A stretch of 64,000 nucleotides of DNA, taken from the NCBI RefSeq assembly GCF_000373185.1, contig NZ_KB890685.1:63430-127429 (forward strand), given 5' to 3'. Position 1 is the stretch's first letter. Every line of letters begins with the position of its first letter. The notes under the pieces are model-generated. The model was not told the origin of the DNA, did not search any database, and was given only the letters and a program-made list of their open reading frames with translations. The stretch comes from Segatella paludivivens DSM 17968 = JCM 13650. Its GTDB lineage: Bacteria; Bacteroidota; Bacteroidia; Bacteroidales; Bacteroidaceae. Shown piece after piece: positions 36,014 through 44,350 of this stretch. The translations under genes and the position numbers were made by a program.

Positions 36014-36192
36014 AATCGTAAATATTGTTAATAATATAATATTTTCCTATTTGAGTAGTTGTACTGTGTCTGTAAAAAGATTACCTTTGTCTGGATATTA
36101 ATGTATGCACTATGTTTTTATAATGTGATAAAAAGCGTCAGAGACATTGCATATATTATTTCTTTTAATACGGAATCAATTTCAAAAACAAG

Positions 36193-36504
36193 ATGGCAAG
36201 ACATTGGTATTATATATTTATCTTGGTGATAGCATTCAGTGCTTTGTCAACTCCGTTGCTGGCAAGTAATACGAGTGGAATAGAGCAAATTGCTGAGTTT
36301 AATGATATAAATATCTATTTTGAGCAGAACAACTTGCGAGTCACAGGTGGTGAAGGGCTAAAATTACAAATATTCAATGTTACTGGGATCTTGGTGGTTA
36401 GTCAAAATATAGATAGTACCGACAAACGATTTGGTCTTGACTTGCCCCGAGGGTGCTATATCGTTAAGGTTGGAAAGTTAGTGAAAAAGATTTCAGTAAA
36501 ATAA
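36193..36504 (+). CDS. Small exported protein resembling a lone secretion-tail (type IX CTD-like) domain
   Basis: This 103-residue protein has a signal peptide to about residue 25 (PLLAS). The remaining ~78 residues read like the C-terminal sorting or carbohydrate-binding tail found at the end of many Bacteroidetes surface proteins. Signs of this are INIYFEQNNLRVTGGEG, then LQIFNVTGILVVSQNI, then FGLDLPRGCYIVKVGKLVKKISVK. Here the tail stands alone without a cargo domain. It begins an apparent run with the L,D-transpeptidase gene 21 bases downstream. The role is unknown; it may be a free-standing envelope protein of that fold. Confidence 0.6.
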   Translation: MARHWYYIFILVIAFSALSTPLLASNTSGIEQIAEFNDINIYFEQNNLRVTGGEGLKLQIFNVTGILVVSQNIDSTDKRFGLDLPRGCYIVKVGKLVKKISVK

Positions 36505-36525
36505 TATTTTTATAAAAACTGAGTT

Positions 36526-38112
36526 TTGAGAGTATTCAAGATAAAATTGTGTCTTTTTCTTTCGGTAATTATTATCTTTTGCATGTTTTCATGTAGAGAG
36601 AAAACCACAAATCCAAATATTAATTTGACTTTGTCTGACTTTGCTAAGTTGGACACTTCTGCTTATGCACTTAATTCTCATCGGATTAGAGCATATCTTG
36701 ATATGATGATAAATGCAGATAATGATTCTATGGCTGCGGATGCTCATCTTAAAGGATATTACTCAAATAAAGGTAGTTTCTTGTGGATAGACCGTTGTGG
36801 TGTGGATAATCGTGCTGATATTCTTCTTAATTATATCCGCAAGGTTAATGAAATGGGATTCAGCAGGAATAAGTTCAGATATGGGCAGATAGAGCGTGAT
36901 TTAAGAAGAGCTCGTGAACTTGATTTTGACACATCGCATAATTCTATCAATAGAGTTATGGCAAGATTGGAGTATAATCTAACAAAAGCTTATTTACGTT
37001 ATGTTATAGGTCAGCGCTTTGGATATTTTAATCCGTCGTATGAATTGAATAGATTAGATCCTTATGACAAAGATTCTACCGTTGTGACTTATCGTAAGTT
37101 GTTTGATATTCCAATGGAAAAACCTGACAAGGCATTTTATAGAACTGCTATGAGAAAGATAGGAGTTGACAGTGTTGCTGAATTTCTTAAAGATATTCAG
37201 CCTAAGAGTAAATTGTATTGGACATTTTATGAAAAACTGAAGCAAACTCATTCTAAAACTCAGAGGATCAAAATATTATGCAATATGGAAAGATGCCGTT
37301 GGAGATTAAAGGACTATCCTAGTATGCATGATAAGTATGTGTTAGTAAATATTCCGTCATTTCGTCTGCGAGCTGTTGATGGCAATAAATCCCTTGGAAT
37401 GAGAATAGGATGTGGTTCTTCTGAAACGAAAACGCCATTGCTTACTAGTGCAATAATGCGTATGGATATTAATCCGCAATGGATAGTTCCACGCAGCATT
37501 GTAAAAAAGAGTATTATAAATCGTATAGGAAACCGTTCTTATTTTGAAAGTCATCAATTCTTTGTTAGGGAACGAAAAACAGGTAAGAAAATAAGTTTCG
37601 ATAAGGTTACTAGGGAAATGCTGAATAGCAGTGATTACCTTGTTGTGCAGGCTGGTGGCGTAGGTAATTCTTTAGGAAGAATAATCTTTAGATTCAATAA
37701 TAGTTTTAGTGTGTTTATCCATGATACCGATCAACATGGAGTTTTCTCACAGGAAGATCGTGGTGTAAGCCATGGTTGTGTACGTGTTCAGAAACCTTTT
37801 TCTCTTGCGGTGTTTATGTTAAGTGATAAGAATGAAAATATTATAAGTAAGATAAAATATTCGATGACTGCTCAAATTGGGGGAGGAATAGTTTCGACTG
37901 ATAATAAAAAGAATGAAAACTCAGAACTCAAGAAAGATACCCTGAATCATTCTCGCATTATAAGTATGATTAATGTGACTCCTAAAGTTCCGTTGTTTAT
38001 CACTTATTTTACTCTTTATCCTGACTTCGAAGGCAATATCAAATCATACAGTGACGTTTATGGTTATGATAACGTGATTTTCTCCACATTGAAAAATTAT
38101 CTGGGGTATTAA
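36526..38112 (+). CDS. L,D-transpeptidase (YkuD domain) lipoprotein
   Basis: This 528-residue protein makes 3-3 peptide crosslinks in peptidoglycan or attaches proteins to it, by family. It starts at TTG (36526), which gives a lipoprotein signal peptide with charged N-terminus (MRVFKIKLCLFLSV, lipid Cys at FSC, residue 23). Residues ~40-270 match the scaffold of YcbB/LdtD-type enzymes, and the YkuD catalytic domain lies at about 270-430. The active-site signature is complete: FIHDTDQHGVF, then RGVSHGCVRVQ with the nucleophile Cys. A ~100-residue C-terminal tail follows. The ECF sigma factor gene starts four bases after its stop, so the two are almost certainly co-expressed. Confidence 0.88.
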   Translation: MRVFKIKLCLFLSVIIIFCMFSCREKTTNPNINLTLSDFAKLDTSAYALNSHRIRAYLDMMINADNDSMAADAHLKGYYSNKGSFLWIDRCGVDNRADILLNYIRKVNEMGFSRNKFRYGQIERDLRRARELDFDTSHNSINRVMARLEYNLTKAYLRYVIGQRFGYFNPSYELNRLDPYDKDSTVVTYRKLFDIPMEKPDKAFYRTAMRKIGVDSVAEFLKDIQPKSKLYWTFYEKLKQTHSKTQRIKILCNMERCRWRLKDYPSMHDKYVLVNIPSFRLRAVDGNKSLGMRIGCGSSETKTPLLTSAIMRMDINPQWIVPRSIVKKSIINRIGNRSYFESHQFFVRERKTGKKISFDKVTREMLNSSDYLVVQAGGVGNSLGRIIFRFNNSFSVFIHDTDQHGVFSQEDRGVSHGCVRVQKPFSLAVFMLSDKNENIISKIKYSMTAQIGGGIVSTDNKKNENSELKKDTLNHSRIISMINVTPKVPLFITYFTLYPDFEGNIKSYSDVYGYDNVIFSTLKNYLGY

Positions 38113-38116
38113 CAAC

Positions 38117-38662
38117 ATGGAATACAACGAAAGCGAAATATTAAAGGAACTGAAGAATGAGCAAACCTGTAGGCAAGCTTTTTCAAAGATTGTAGAACAC
38201 TACAGTCAACCCCTTTATTGGAAAATTCGGCATATCGTTGTAGAGCATGAAGATACTAATGATATTCTGCAAAACACCTTTATAAAGGCTTGGAATAAGA
38301 TTGATAACTTTCAAAATAAGGCAAGTCTATATACTTGGCTTTACCGTATAGCTATAAACGAAAGCCTGGATTTTATTCGCTCGCAAAAAAATAACAATAA
38401 TATCAGTACTGATCAGAATGATGGATTAGCTTCAAGGCTGCTTGCTGATGAATATTTTGATGGAGACAAGATACAAGCGCGTCTGCAGGAAGCAATATCA
38501 CGTTTGCCAGATGTGCAGCGTTCTGTGTTCTGTCTAAGATATTACGATGAAATGAAATATAGCAAAATGAGTGAAATTCTAGGCACTAGTGAAGGAGCAT
38601 TGAAAGCTAGCTATCATTTGGCGGTTAAGAAAATAGTAGATTTTTTAAAACTTTACGATTAA
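38117..38662 (+). CDS. ECF-type RNA polymerase sigma factor
   Basis: This 181-residue sigma-70 family protein has region 2 at about 20-90 (IVEHYSQPLYWKIRHIVV, DTNDILQNTFIKAWNKIDNF, ASLYTWLYRIAINESLDFIR). Region 4 is at about 120-175 (AISRLPDVQRSVFCLRYYDEM, YSKMSEILGTSEGALKASYHLAVKKI). Regions 1 and 3 are missing, as in extracytoplasmic-function factors. It directs RNA polymerase to a small regulon, which probably includes its own operon. It lies between an L,D-transpeptidase gene and a putative anti-sigma gene, which points to an envelope stress response; that is inference from context. Confidence 0.92.
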   Translation: MEYNESEILKELKNEQTCRQAFSKIVEHYSQPLYWKIRHIVVEHEDTNDILQNTFIKAWNKIDNFQNKASLYTWLYRIAINESLDFIRSQKNNNNISTDQNDGLASRLLADEYFDGDKIQARLQEAISRLPDVQRSVFCLRYYDEMKYSKMSEILGTSEGALKASYHLAVKKIVDFLKLYD

Positions 38663-38712
38663 ACTTTTCGTATAACGATTCGTCAAACATGTAATATAAC
38701 AAAAACGCAGAT

Positions 38713-39096
38713 ATGGATAAAGATGAGGAAAAGCTAATAACGCAATTTGGTAAAGTTGAACCTTTTAAAGTGCCTGATGGCTATTTTGAAGATTTTACCA
38801 GACAGCTAATGAGTAAGTTGCCAGACAAATCCCATAAAACCGGAATTGTAAAATTGCATCCAATGTTGTGGAGTTCGCGTTTGCGTGGTGGTATCGCTGC
38901 AGCAGTTATTGCTGCAACATTAACGATAGGTGTTTATACCTATATTGGAAAATACAATGTAGTTAACTCATACGAGAGGGCATCTATGCCACAAAAGGAG
39001 AATATAGACCAAAGTAAAACTAACTTTGATCAAATGGCTGATTACACGATGATGGATAATGAGGATATTTATGCCTCTTTGGCGGATAATAAGTAA
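38713..39096 (+). CDS. Putative membrane-bound anti-sigma factor
   Basis: This 127-residue protein has a soluble N-terminal part (about 1-50, with FKVPDGYFEDFTRQLMSKLP, a pattern common in Bacteroidetes proteins paired with ECF sigma genes). One transmembrane helix follows (about 58-77, GGIAAAVIAATLTIGVYTYIG), then an acidic, Met-rich extracytoplasmic tail. No zinc anti-sigma motif (HxxxCxxC) is present. Position 50 bases after the sigma gene and topology suggest it holds the sigma factor at the membrane. The function is inferred and not read from a known domain. Confidence 0.65.
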   Translation: MDKDEEKLITQFGKVEPFKVPDGYFEDFTRQLMSKLPDKSHKTGIVKLHPMLWSSRLRGGIAAAVIAATLTIGVYTYIGKYNVVNSYERASMPQKENIDQSKTNFDQMADYTMMDNEDIYASLADNK

Positions 39097-39115
39097 ATAA
39101 AAAAAGGTGTTTATT

Positions 39116-39556
39116 ATGAAGTATTATGTAATGGTATTTTTATCAGTGATGTTTTTGGCTATTCCCGTTATGGCTGATACTCCTGAAAATTCTCGCCCAA
39201 AGTTTGACCCTGAACGTTTCGAGGCTTCATTGGAACAATTTATAACAACAAAGGCTGGACTTACACCACAGGAAGCAGGGCGATTTTTCCCTATTTATAG
39301 GGAGATGCAGAGTAAAATAAGAATGTATTTTAACGAAATGAAACGTCTTCATCATACAGATATTAAAGATAATGTTATGTCTGAGAAGGCTATTCGTAGA
39401 ATAGATGTTATAGATATTGAAATTAAGAGAATACAGCAGAAATATCATAATAGTTTTCTTAAGATATTGCCTGCCGGCAAAGTGCTTGAAATATTAAAGG
39501 CAGAGGAAAAATTTCACAGACAGGCTTTTAAGGAGGCTTTTGCGCCAAAGAATTAA
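39116..39556 (+). CDS. Spy/CpxP-like periplasmic protein
   Basis: This 146-residue protein starts at the ATG at 39116; a GTG three codons upstream is a less likely alternative. The signal peptide ends near residue 20 (PVMA). The mature part is highly charged and helical, with ITTKAGLTPQEAGRFFPIYREM, which resembles the LTxxQ segment of Spy/CpxP-type chaperones, and a long charged helix (IDVIDIEIKRIQQKYHNSF). It is probably a periplasmic chaperone or sensor for the sigma system upstream. The gene lies 19 bases after the putative anti-sigma gene and five before truA. Confidence 0.7.
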   Translation: MKYYVMVFLSVMFLAIPVMADTPENSRPKFDPERFEASLEQFITTKAGLTPQEAGRFFPIYREMQSKIRMYFNEMKRLHHTDIKDNVMSEKAIRRIDVIDIEIKRIQQKYHNSFLKILPAGKVLEILKAEEKFHRQAFKEAFAPKN

Positions 39557-39561
39557 AATTA

Positions 39562-40293
39562 ATGCAGAGATATTTCGTATATTTTAGCTATGACGGTACT
39601 GGTTACCATGGTTGGCAGATTCAACCTAATGGAATATCGGTTCAGGAAAGGTTGCAGGATTCTCTCTCAAAGATATTGAGACAGAATATAGAGGTAGTTG
39701 GTGCTGGTCGTACAGATACTGGTGTACATGCAAGAATGATGGTTGCGCATTTTGATTATGATAAAGTAATTGATGGTGCGCAATTGGCGTTTAGGTTAAA
39801 TCGTCTTCTTCCCCGTGATATCGGAGTATACAATGTGGAACCTGTTGACAATGAAATGCATGCTCGCTTTTCTGCAAAATGGCGTACGTATCATTATTAT
39901 CTGCACGTAAGAAAGGATCCTTTCTTGCGCCATTATTCTTTAGAAACTCATTATGAGTTGGATTTTGATTTAATGAATGCTGCTGCTCAGATAATAGTAG
40001 AGCATGAGGATTTTGCTGCTTTTTGCAAGACAGGAGCTGATAACAAAACAACCATTTGTCATGTTAAAGAATGCAAGTGGGTTCAGACATCAGAGTATTC
40101 TTGGTATTTTACGATAACAGCCAATAGATTTTTAAGAAACATGGTCAGAGCTACCGTTGGTACCTTGATCTTATTGGGGCGTCATAGGATTACACTTGAC
40201 GAGTTTAAAGATATTCTTGATAATGGAAATAGAAGTGATGCAGGTGAGAGTATGCCTGGCAATGCATTGTTTTTAGAGGATATTGAATATTAG
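39562..40293 (+). CDS. truA: tRNA pseudouridine(38-40) synthase
   Basis: This 243-residue enzyme converts U38-U40 in the tRNA anticodon stem to pseudouridine. The catalytic motif VVGAGRTDTGVHA (Asp in RTDTG, about residue 52) is intact. FSYDGTGYHGWQIQPNGISVQE at the start and ITANRFLRNMVRATVGTL in the second half are characteristic. The length is normal for bacterial TruA. It is the last gene of the run that starts at 36193 and is likely co-transcribed with it. Confidence 0.96.
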   Translation: MQRYFVYFSYDGTGYHGWQIQPNGISVQERLQDSLSKILRQNIEVVGAGRTDTGVHARMMVAHFDYDKVIDGAQLAFRLNRLLPRDIGVYNVEPVDNEMHARFSAKWRTYHYYLHVRKDPFLRHYSLETHYELDFDLMNAAAQIIVEHEDFAAFCKTGADNKTTICHVKECKWVQTSEYSWYFTITANRFLRNMVRATVGTLILLGRHRITLDEFKDILDNGNRSDAGESMPGNALFLEDIEY

Positions 40294-40340
40294 AAAGTAT
40301 ATATGCTTGGTGCATAATTCATAATTTATATTTATAGTAC

Positions 40341-41258
40341 ATGTGGTTAATATTTGCATTTTTGTCAGCAGCTTTGCTGGGTTTTTACGATTCGTTTAAA
40401 AAGAAAGCACTTCATGATAACGCTGTTATTCCGGTTCTGTTTTTGAATACATTGTTTTCGTCCCTAATTTTTATTCCGTTTATAATTCTTTCTTCGTCAA
40501 CCCACCTTCTTGATGGAAGTCTTTTTTACGTAACTCAAGGTGGTTGGGACGTTCATCGTTATATAATTCTTAAAAGTTGTATCGTCCTTTCAAGTTGGAT
40601 ATTTGGATATTTTGCGATGAAGCATTTACCACTAACAATCGTTGGTCCTATCAATGCAACTCGCCCTGTAATGGTTCTTGTTGGTGCCTTACTCGTTTTT
40701 GGAGAACGGTTAAACCTTTGGCAGTGGATAGGTGTAGCTTTGGCAGTGATGTCTTTTATTATGCTCAGTAAAAGCGGTAAAAAGGAAGGCATAGACTTTA
40801 GACATGATAAGTGGATCTATTTTCTTGTCTTGGCGGCTATGTTAGGAGCAGTAAGCGGATTGTATGACAAGTATCTTATGGCTAGTCCCGAAGATGGTGG
40901 AGTAGGCTTGGACCGTATGATTGTTCAGAGTTGGTATAATATTTATCAAATGGCAATGATGGGTGCAATGTTAGTTTTGCTCTGGTGGCCTAGTCGTAAA
41001 AAGACAACTCCGTTCCATTGGGATTGGTCTGTTATATTTATATCCTTATTTCTTAGTGCGGCTGATTTCGTATATTTCTATGCGTTAAGTATGCCAGGTG
41101 CAATGATATCAATCGTAAGTATGGTACGACGCGGTAGTGTTATCGTAAGTTTCTTGTTTGGTGCGGCTTTGTTTCATGAAAAGAATCTTAAGGCAAAAGC
41201 TTTCGACCTCGCCCTAGTCCTTTTGGGTATGATATTCCTCTACTTCGGATCAAAGTAG
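40341..41258 (+). CDS. EamA-family (DMT superfamily) transporter
   Basis: This 305-residue inner membrane protein has about ten hydrophobic helices in two EamA repeats (about 1-140 and 155-303). MKHLPLTIVGPINATRPVMVLVGALLVFGE is typical of the end of the first repeat. MPGAMISIVSMVRRGSVIVSFLFGAALFHE is the equivalent in the second. Members move amino acids, sugars or other metabolites, usually outward. The substrate cannot be inferred. It lies 47 bases after truA, before the promoter of dapA. Confidence 0.9.
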   Translation: MWLIFAFLSAALLGFYDSFKKKALHDNAVIPVLFLNTLFSSLIFIPFIILSSSTHLLDGSLFYVTQGGWDVHRYIILKSCIVLSSWIFGYFAMKHLPLTIVGPINATRPVMVLVGALLVFGERLNLWQWIGVALAVMSFIMLSKSGKKEGIDFRHDKWIYFLVLAAMLGAVSGLYDKYLMASPEDGGVGLDRMIVQSWYNIYQMAMMGAMLVLLWWPSRKKTTPFHWDWSVIFISLFLSAADFVYFYALSMPGAMISIVSMVRRGSVIVSFLFGAALFHEKNLKAKAFDLALVLLGMIFLYFGSK

Positions 41259-41305
41259 AATAAAAATTGCAAATAATGCCTTTTTGAAATTATTTCATAA
41301 ATTTC

Positions 41306-41337
41306 TTTTGCAAATTGATGTAAAACATGTAACTTTG
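41306..41337 (+). promoter_or_regulatory. Promoter of dapA
   Basis: TTTTG (41306-41310), 19 bases, TAACTTTG (41330-41337): an exact Bacteroidetes promoter match, 31 bases before the start codon. Confidence 0.78.
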
Positions 41338-41368
41338 TGCACAAGATCGAAAGTTAATTAATAGTAAT

Positions 41369-42256
41369 ATGGCACGTAACATCTTTAAGGGCTTAGGTAT
41401 AGCCCTGATAACTCCTTTCACGACAGACGGAGAGGTGGATTATAAATCACTTAAGCGTCTTGTGGAATATCAGCTTGATAACGGAGCTGATTTTCTATGC
41501 ATTTTGGCTACAACAGGAGAGGCTCCATGCCTTACTAAAGCTGAAAGAGATGAAATAACAGTTTTCATAAAGCAAATAGTAAACGGCCGTATTCCTATTC
41601 TTAAATATTGTGGTGGTAACAATACTGCTGCTGTTGTTGACGAGATAAAAACAACAGACTGGAGTGGTATTGATGGAATATTGAGCATTTGCCCTTATTA
41701 TAACAAACCATCGCAAGAAGGTTTGTATCAGCATTTTAAAGCTATCGCTGAGGCTAGTCCTCTGCCAATAGTTCTTTATAACGTTCCTGGTAGAACTGGT
41801 GTCAACATGACTGCTGCAACTACAGTCCGGATAGCCAAAGATTTTCCGAATGTAGTTGGTGTAAAGGAAGCTAGCGGAAGCCTAGAACAGGTTGATGAGA
41901 TCATAAAGAATAAACCTGATAATTTTGATGTTATCAGTGGTGATGATGCTTTGACATTTTCAATGATTGCAAGCGGAGCTGCTGGTGTTATTTCTGTTAT
42001 CGGTAATGCTCTTCCTAAGGAATTCAGTAGAATGATAAGGCTTGAATTCAAAGGCGAATACGAACCAGCACGTAAAATCCATCACATGTTTACCGAATTA
42101 TACTCACTGCTGTTTGTAGACGGTAATCCTGCTGGATGTAAGGCTCTGCTTAACGATATGGGAATGATTGAGAATGAGTTGCGATTGCCACTTGTTCCAA
42201 CTACCATTAAGACTAAGCAGAAAATGTCTGAAATCCTGAAGGATTTGCGTATTTAG
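41369..42256 (+). CDS. dapA: 4-hydroxy-tetrahydrodipicolinate synthase
   Basis: This 295-residue cytoplasmic aldolase condenses pyruvate with aspartate semialdehyde, the first committed step to diaminopimelate and lysine. The Schiff-base lysine is in VGVKEASGSL (about 167). The proton-relay tyrosine is in VLYNVPGRTG (about 138). The N-terminal GLGIALITPFTTDGEVD and the LATTGEAPCL loop are typical, although the usual GTTGE is ATTGE here. lysC and lysA of the same pathway lie about 18 kb away. An AraC-type regulator gene starts 19 bases downstream. Confidence 0.95.
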   Translation: MARNIFKGLGIALITPFTTDGEVDYKSLKRLVEYQLDNGADFLCILATTGEAPCLTKAERDEITVFIKQIVNGRIPILKYCGGNNTAAVVDEIKTTDWSGIDGILSICPYYNKPSQEGLYQHFKAIAEASPLPIVLYNVPGRTGVNMTAATTVRIAKDFPNVVGVKEASGSLEQVDEIIKNKPDNFDVISGDDALTFSMIASGAAGVISVIGNALPKEFSRMIRLEFKGEYEPARKIHHMFTELYSLLFVDGNPAGCKALLNDMGMIENELRLPLVPTTIKTKQKMSEILKDLRI

Positions 42257-42275
42257 AATAACTAAAATCAAATAT

Positions 42276-43163
42276 ATGAGTGAAGAACGAAGAGTCATTC
42301 ATGAGATAACACCTCTTATGGGTAAGGATGTGCTTTATATAGCAGATCGACATAAGAAGGAGTTTACATATCCAATACATAGCCATGAAGTTTATGAATT
42401 GAATTTTGTTGAGCGTGCAAAGGGTGTGAAAAGAATAGTTGGCGACTCTTCTGAGGTCATTGGTGATTATGATTTAGTATTGATTACAAGTCCTGATTTG
42501 GAGCATGTTTGGGAACAGCACGAATGTACAAGTGATGATATTCGTGAGGTTACGATACAGTTTGATTTTAACATGACCAATGAGAATATCTTCGGACGTA
42601 ATCCTTTCATGAGTATGCGCAAGATGATGACTGAAGCAAAGAAAGGACTTTGCTTTCCTTTAAGTGCTATCATGAAAGTATATACGCAACTTGATACCCT
42701 TAGTCAGATTAAGGATGGATTTTATGCCGTGATGCAGTTTATGACTATTCTATATGAGTTGTCTAAATGCGACGGAACACGAACTTTGGCTTCTTCAAGT
42801 TTTGCAAAAATTATAGTAGAAGATGATAGCCGCAGAATCTTAAAGGTAAAGAATTACATCAGTAAGAATTATATGGATGAGATTCGTCTTTCCACACTTG
42901 CTGATATGGCTGGAATGAGTCCTAGTGCCTTTAGTAGGTTCTTTAAGCTTCACACAGGACGTAATCTTAGTGAATATATTATTGATATTCGTTTGGGGTA
43001 TGCTTCACGAATGCTTGTTGATACAGCTCGCAGCATATCTGAGATAAGTTTTGATTGTGGTTTTAATAATTTGAGCAACTTCAATCGTATCTTTAAGAAG
43101 AAAAAGGAGTGTTCTCCTTCTGAGTTTCGTGAAAACTATCACAAAACACGTGTGATAGTATAA
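42276..43163 (+). CDS. AraC-family transcriptional regulator
   Basis: This 295-residue protein has an N-terminal cupin-like sensing region (HSHEVYELNFVERAKG, about 30-50). The C-terminal double helix-turn-helix (about 190-290) contains RLSTLADMAGMSPSAFSRFFKLHTGRNLSEYI and AASISEISFDCGFNNLSNFNRIFKKKKECSPSEFR-like sequence. It lacks membrane segments and should act as a soluble DNA-binding regulator of sugar or related metabolism genes. It directly follows dapA, which need not be its target. Nearby uxaC, of uronate catabolism, is another possible target. No ligand is evident. Confidence 0.9.
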   Translation: MSEERRVIHEITPLMGKDVLYIADRHKKEFTYPIHSHEVYELNFVERAKGVKRIVGDSSEVIGDYDLVLITSPDLEHVWEQHECTSDDIREVTIQFDFNMTNENIFGRNPFMSMRKMMTEAKKGLCFPLSAIMKVYTQLDTLSQIKDGFYAVMQFMTILYELSKCDGTRTLASSSFAKIIVEDDSRRILKVKNYISKNYMDEIRLSTLADMAGMSPSAFSRFFKLHTGRNLSEYIIDIRLGYASRMLVDTARSISEISFDCGFNNLSNFNRIFKKKKECSPSEFRENYHKTRVIV

Positions 43164-43167
43164 TTTA

Positions 43168-44232
43168 TCAGATACTTATTTCCCCTGCAAGAGACTTGCA
43201 CATCAATTCTCTTACTACGTTTGTGTCTTCATATTGTCCATGAAGATACATAAGTTTTGTAACGGCAGCTTCGACAGTACTGTCATGTCCACTTATCACC
43301 CCTGTATCTTTTAATTGATATCCATTATCGTATCTGCTCATTTCCACAAATCCTGCACCGCATTGGCTTATATTTACAATCGTAACACCTCTTTCAGATG
43401 CATCTTTTAGAAGTCGCATAAGCCATGGCTGTTGTGGTGCATTTCCACTTCCGAAACTACGCATCACAACACCTTTCAATTCAGGGGCATCAAGAACGTG
43501 TCCGAAAATATTAGCCTGAATCCCTGGAAATAATGAAAAAACCATGACGTTTGGATTCATGTCAAAATGTGGAATCATTGTTTTTGAATAGTCAGGTTTC
43601 AGTATGTGATGCTTGGCAAATGTGAATTTTACACCAGCTTCGCATAGGTGAGGGTAGTTAAATGAGTCAAAGGCATTAAATCCGTCTGCGTTTTGTTTTG
43701 TAGATCGGTTTCCTCTTAGTAGTCTGCCACTAAAATAAATACAAACTTCTGGAATAAGAGCATTGCCTTCTTTGTTTTGTGCTGATGCTAATTCTATACT
43801 TGTCACAAGGTTTTCCTTTCCGTCAGTCCGCATTTGTCCGATTGGTAGCTGGCTACCAGTGAGAATTACAGGCTTGGTAAGATTTTCCAACATGAATGAA
43901 AGTGCAGATGCCGTGTAAGCCATGGTATCTGTTCCATGAAGTATTACGAAACCGTCGTATTCATCATATTTTGTACTGATAGTTCTAACAAGATGAGCCC
44001 ATAGTCTAGGGCTCATATCACTGGAATCAATTGGCTCTTCAAATTGATAAACATCTATGCCGACAGATAGGTATTTAAACTCTGGCATATTGCTTATTAA
44101 ATGATTGAAATTCAATGGCTCTAATGCTTTTGTTAAAGTGTTTCTTCCCATGCCAATTGTGCCACCTGTGTAGATGAGAAGAACTTTTCCCGTATGATTC
44201 TTATTATTGTTATTATCCATAATGTACGACAT
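43168..44232 (-). CDS. ansA: Type I L-asparaginase
   Basis: This 354-residue enzyme hydrolyses L-asparagine to aspartate and ammonia. Both catalytic threonine motifs are visible: LLIYTGGTIGMGRN (about 19-32) and ILHGTDTMAYTASALSFM (about 97-114). The absence of a signal peptide indicates the cytoplasmic (EcAI-like) type. There are two possible ATG starts, 44232 and 44220; the Asn-rich DNNNNKN start favours neither. It is transcribed divergently from uxaC, with its -7 box inside a mirrored sequence. Confidence 0.92.
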   Translation of the reverse strand: MSYIMDNNNNKNHTGKVLLIYTGGTIGMGRNTLTKALEPLNFNHLISNMPEFKYLSVGIDVYQFEEPIDSSDMSPRLWAHLVRTISTKYDEYDGFVILHGTDTMAYTASALSFMLENLTKPVILTGSQLPIGQMRTDGKENLVTSIELASAQNKEGNALIPEVCIYFSGRLLRGNRSTKQNADGFNAFDSFNYPHLCEAGVKFTFAKHHILKPDYSKTMIPHFDMNPNVMVFSLFPGIQANIFGHVLDAPELKGVVMRSFGSGNAPQQPWLMRLLKDASERGVTIVNISQCGAGFVEMSRYDNGYQLKDTGVISGHDSTVEAAVTKLMYLHGQYEDTNVVRELMCKSLAGEISI

Positions 44233-44250
44233 CGTTTACGTAAAAAACAA

Positions 44251-44303
44251 TGCAAATATAGTTTAAATTTCTCGTAGTTCCAAAAAAATGAACTATATTT
44301 GCA
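44251..44303. promoter_or_regulatory. Mirrored divergent promoter region of ansA and uxaC
   Basis: TGCAAATATAGTT (44251-44263) and AACTATATTTGCA (44291-44303) form a perfect 13-base inverted repeat. Each arm carries a TATATTTG -7 box, 44253-44260 on the minus strand for ansA and 44294-44301 on the plus strand for uxaC. The ansA promoter also has a TTTG at 44281-44284 with 20-base spacing. uxaC lacks an obvious -33 element. Confidence 0.65.
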
Positions 44304-44350
44304 TAGAAAACAATATCTAAAACAAAATAAATCAAATATAAAAATCGATT

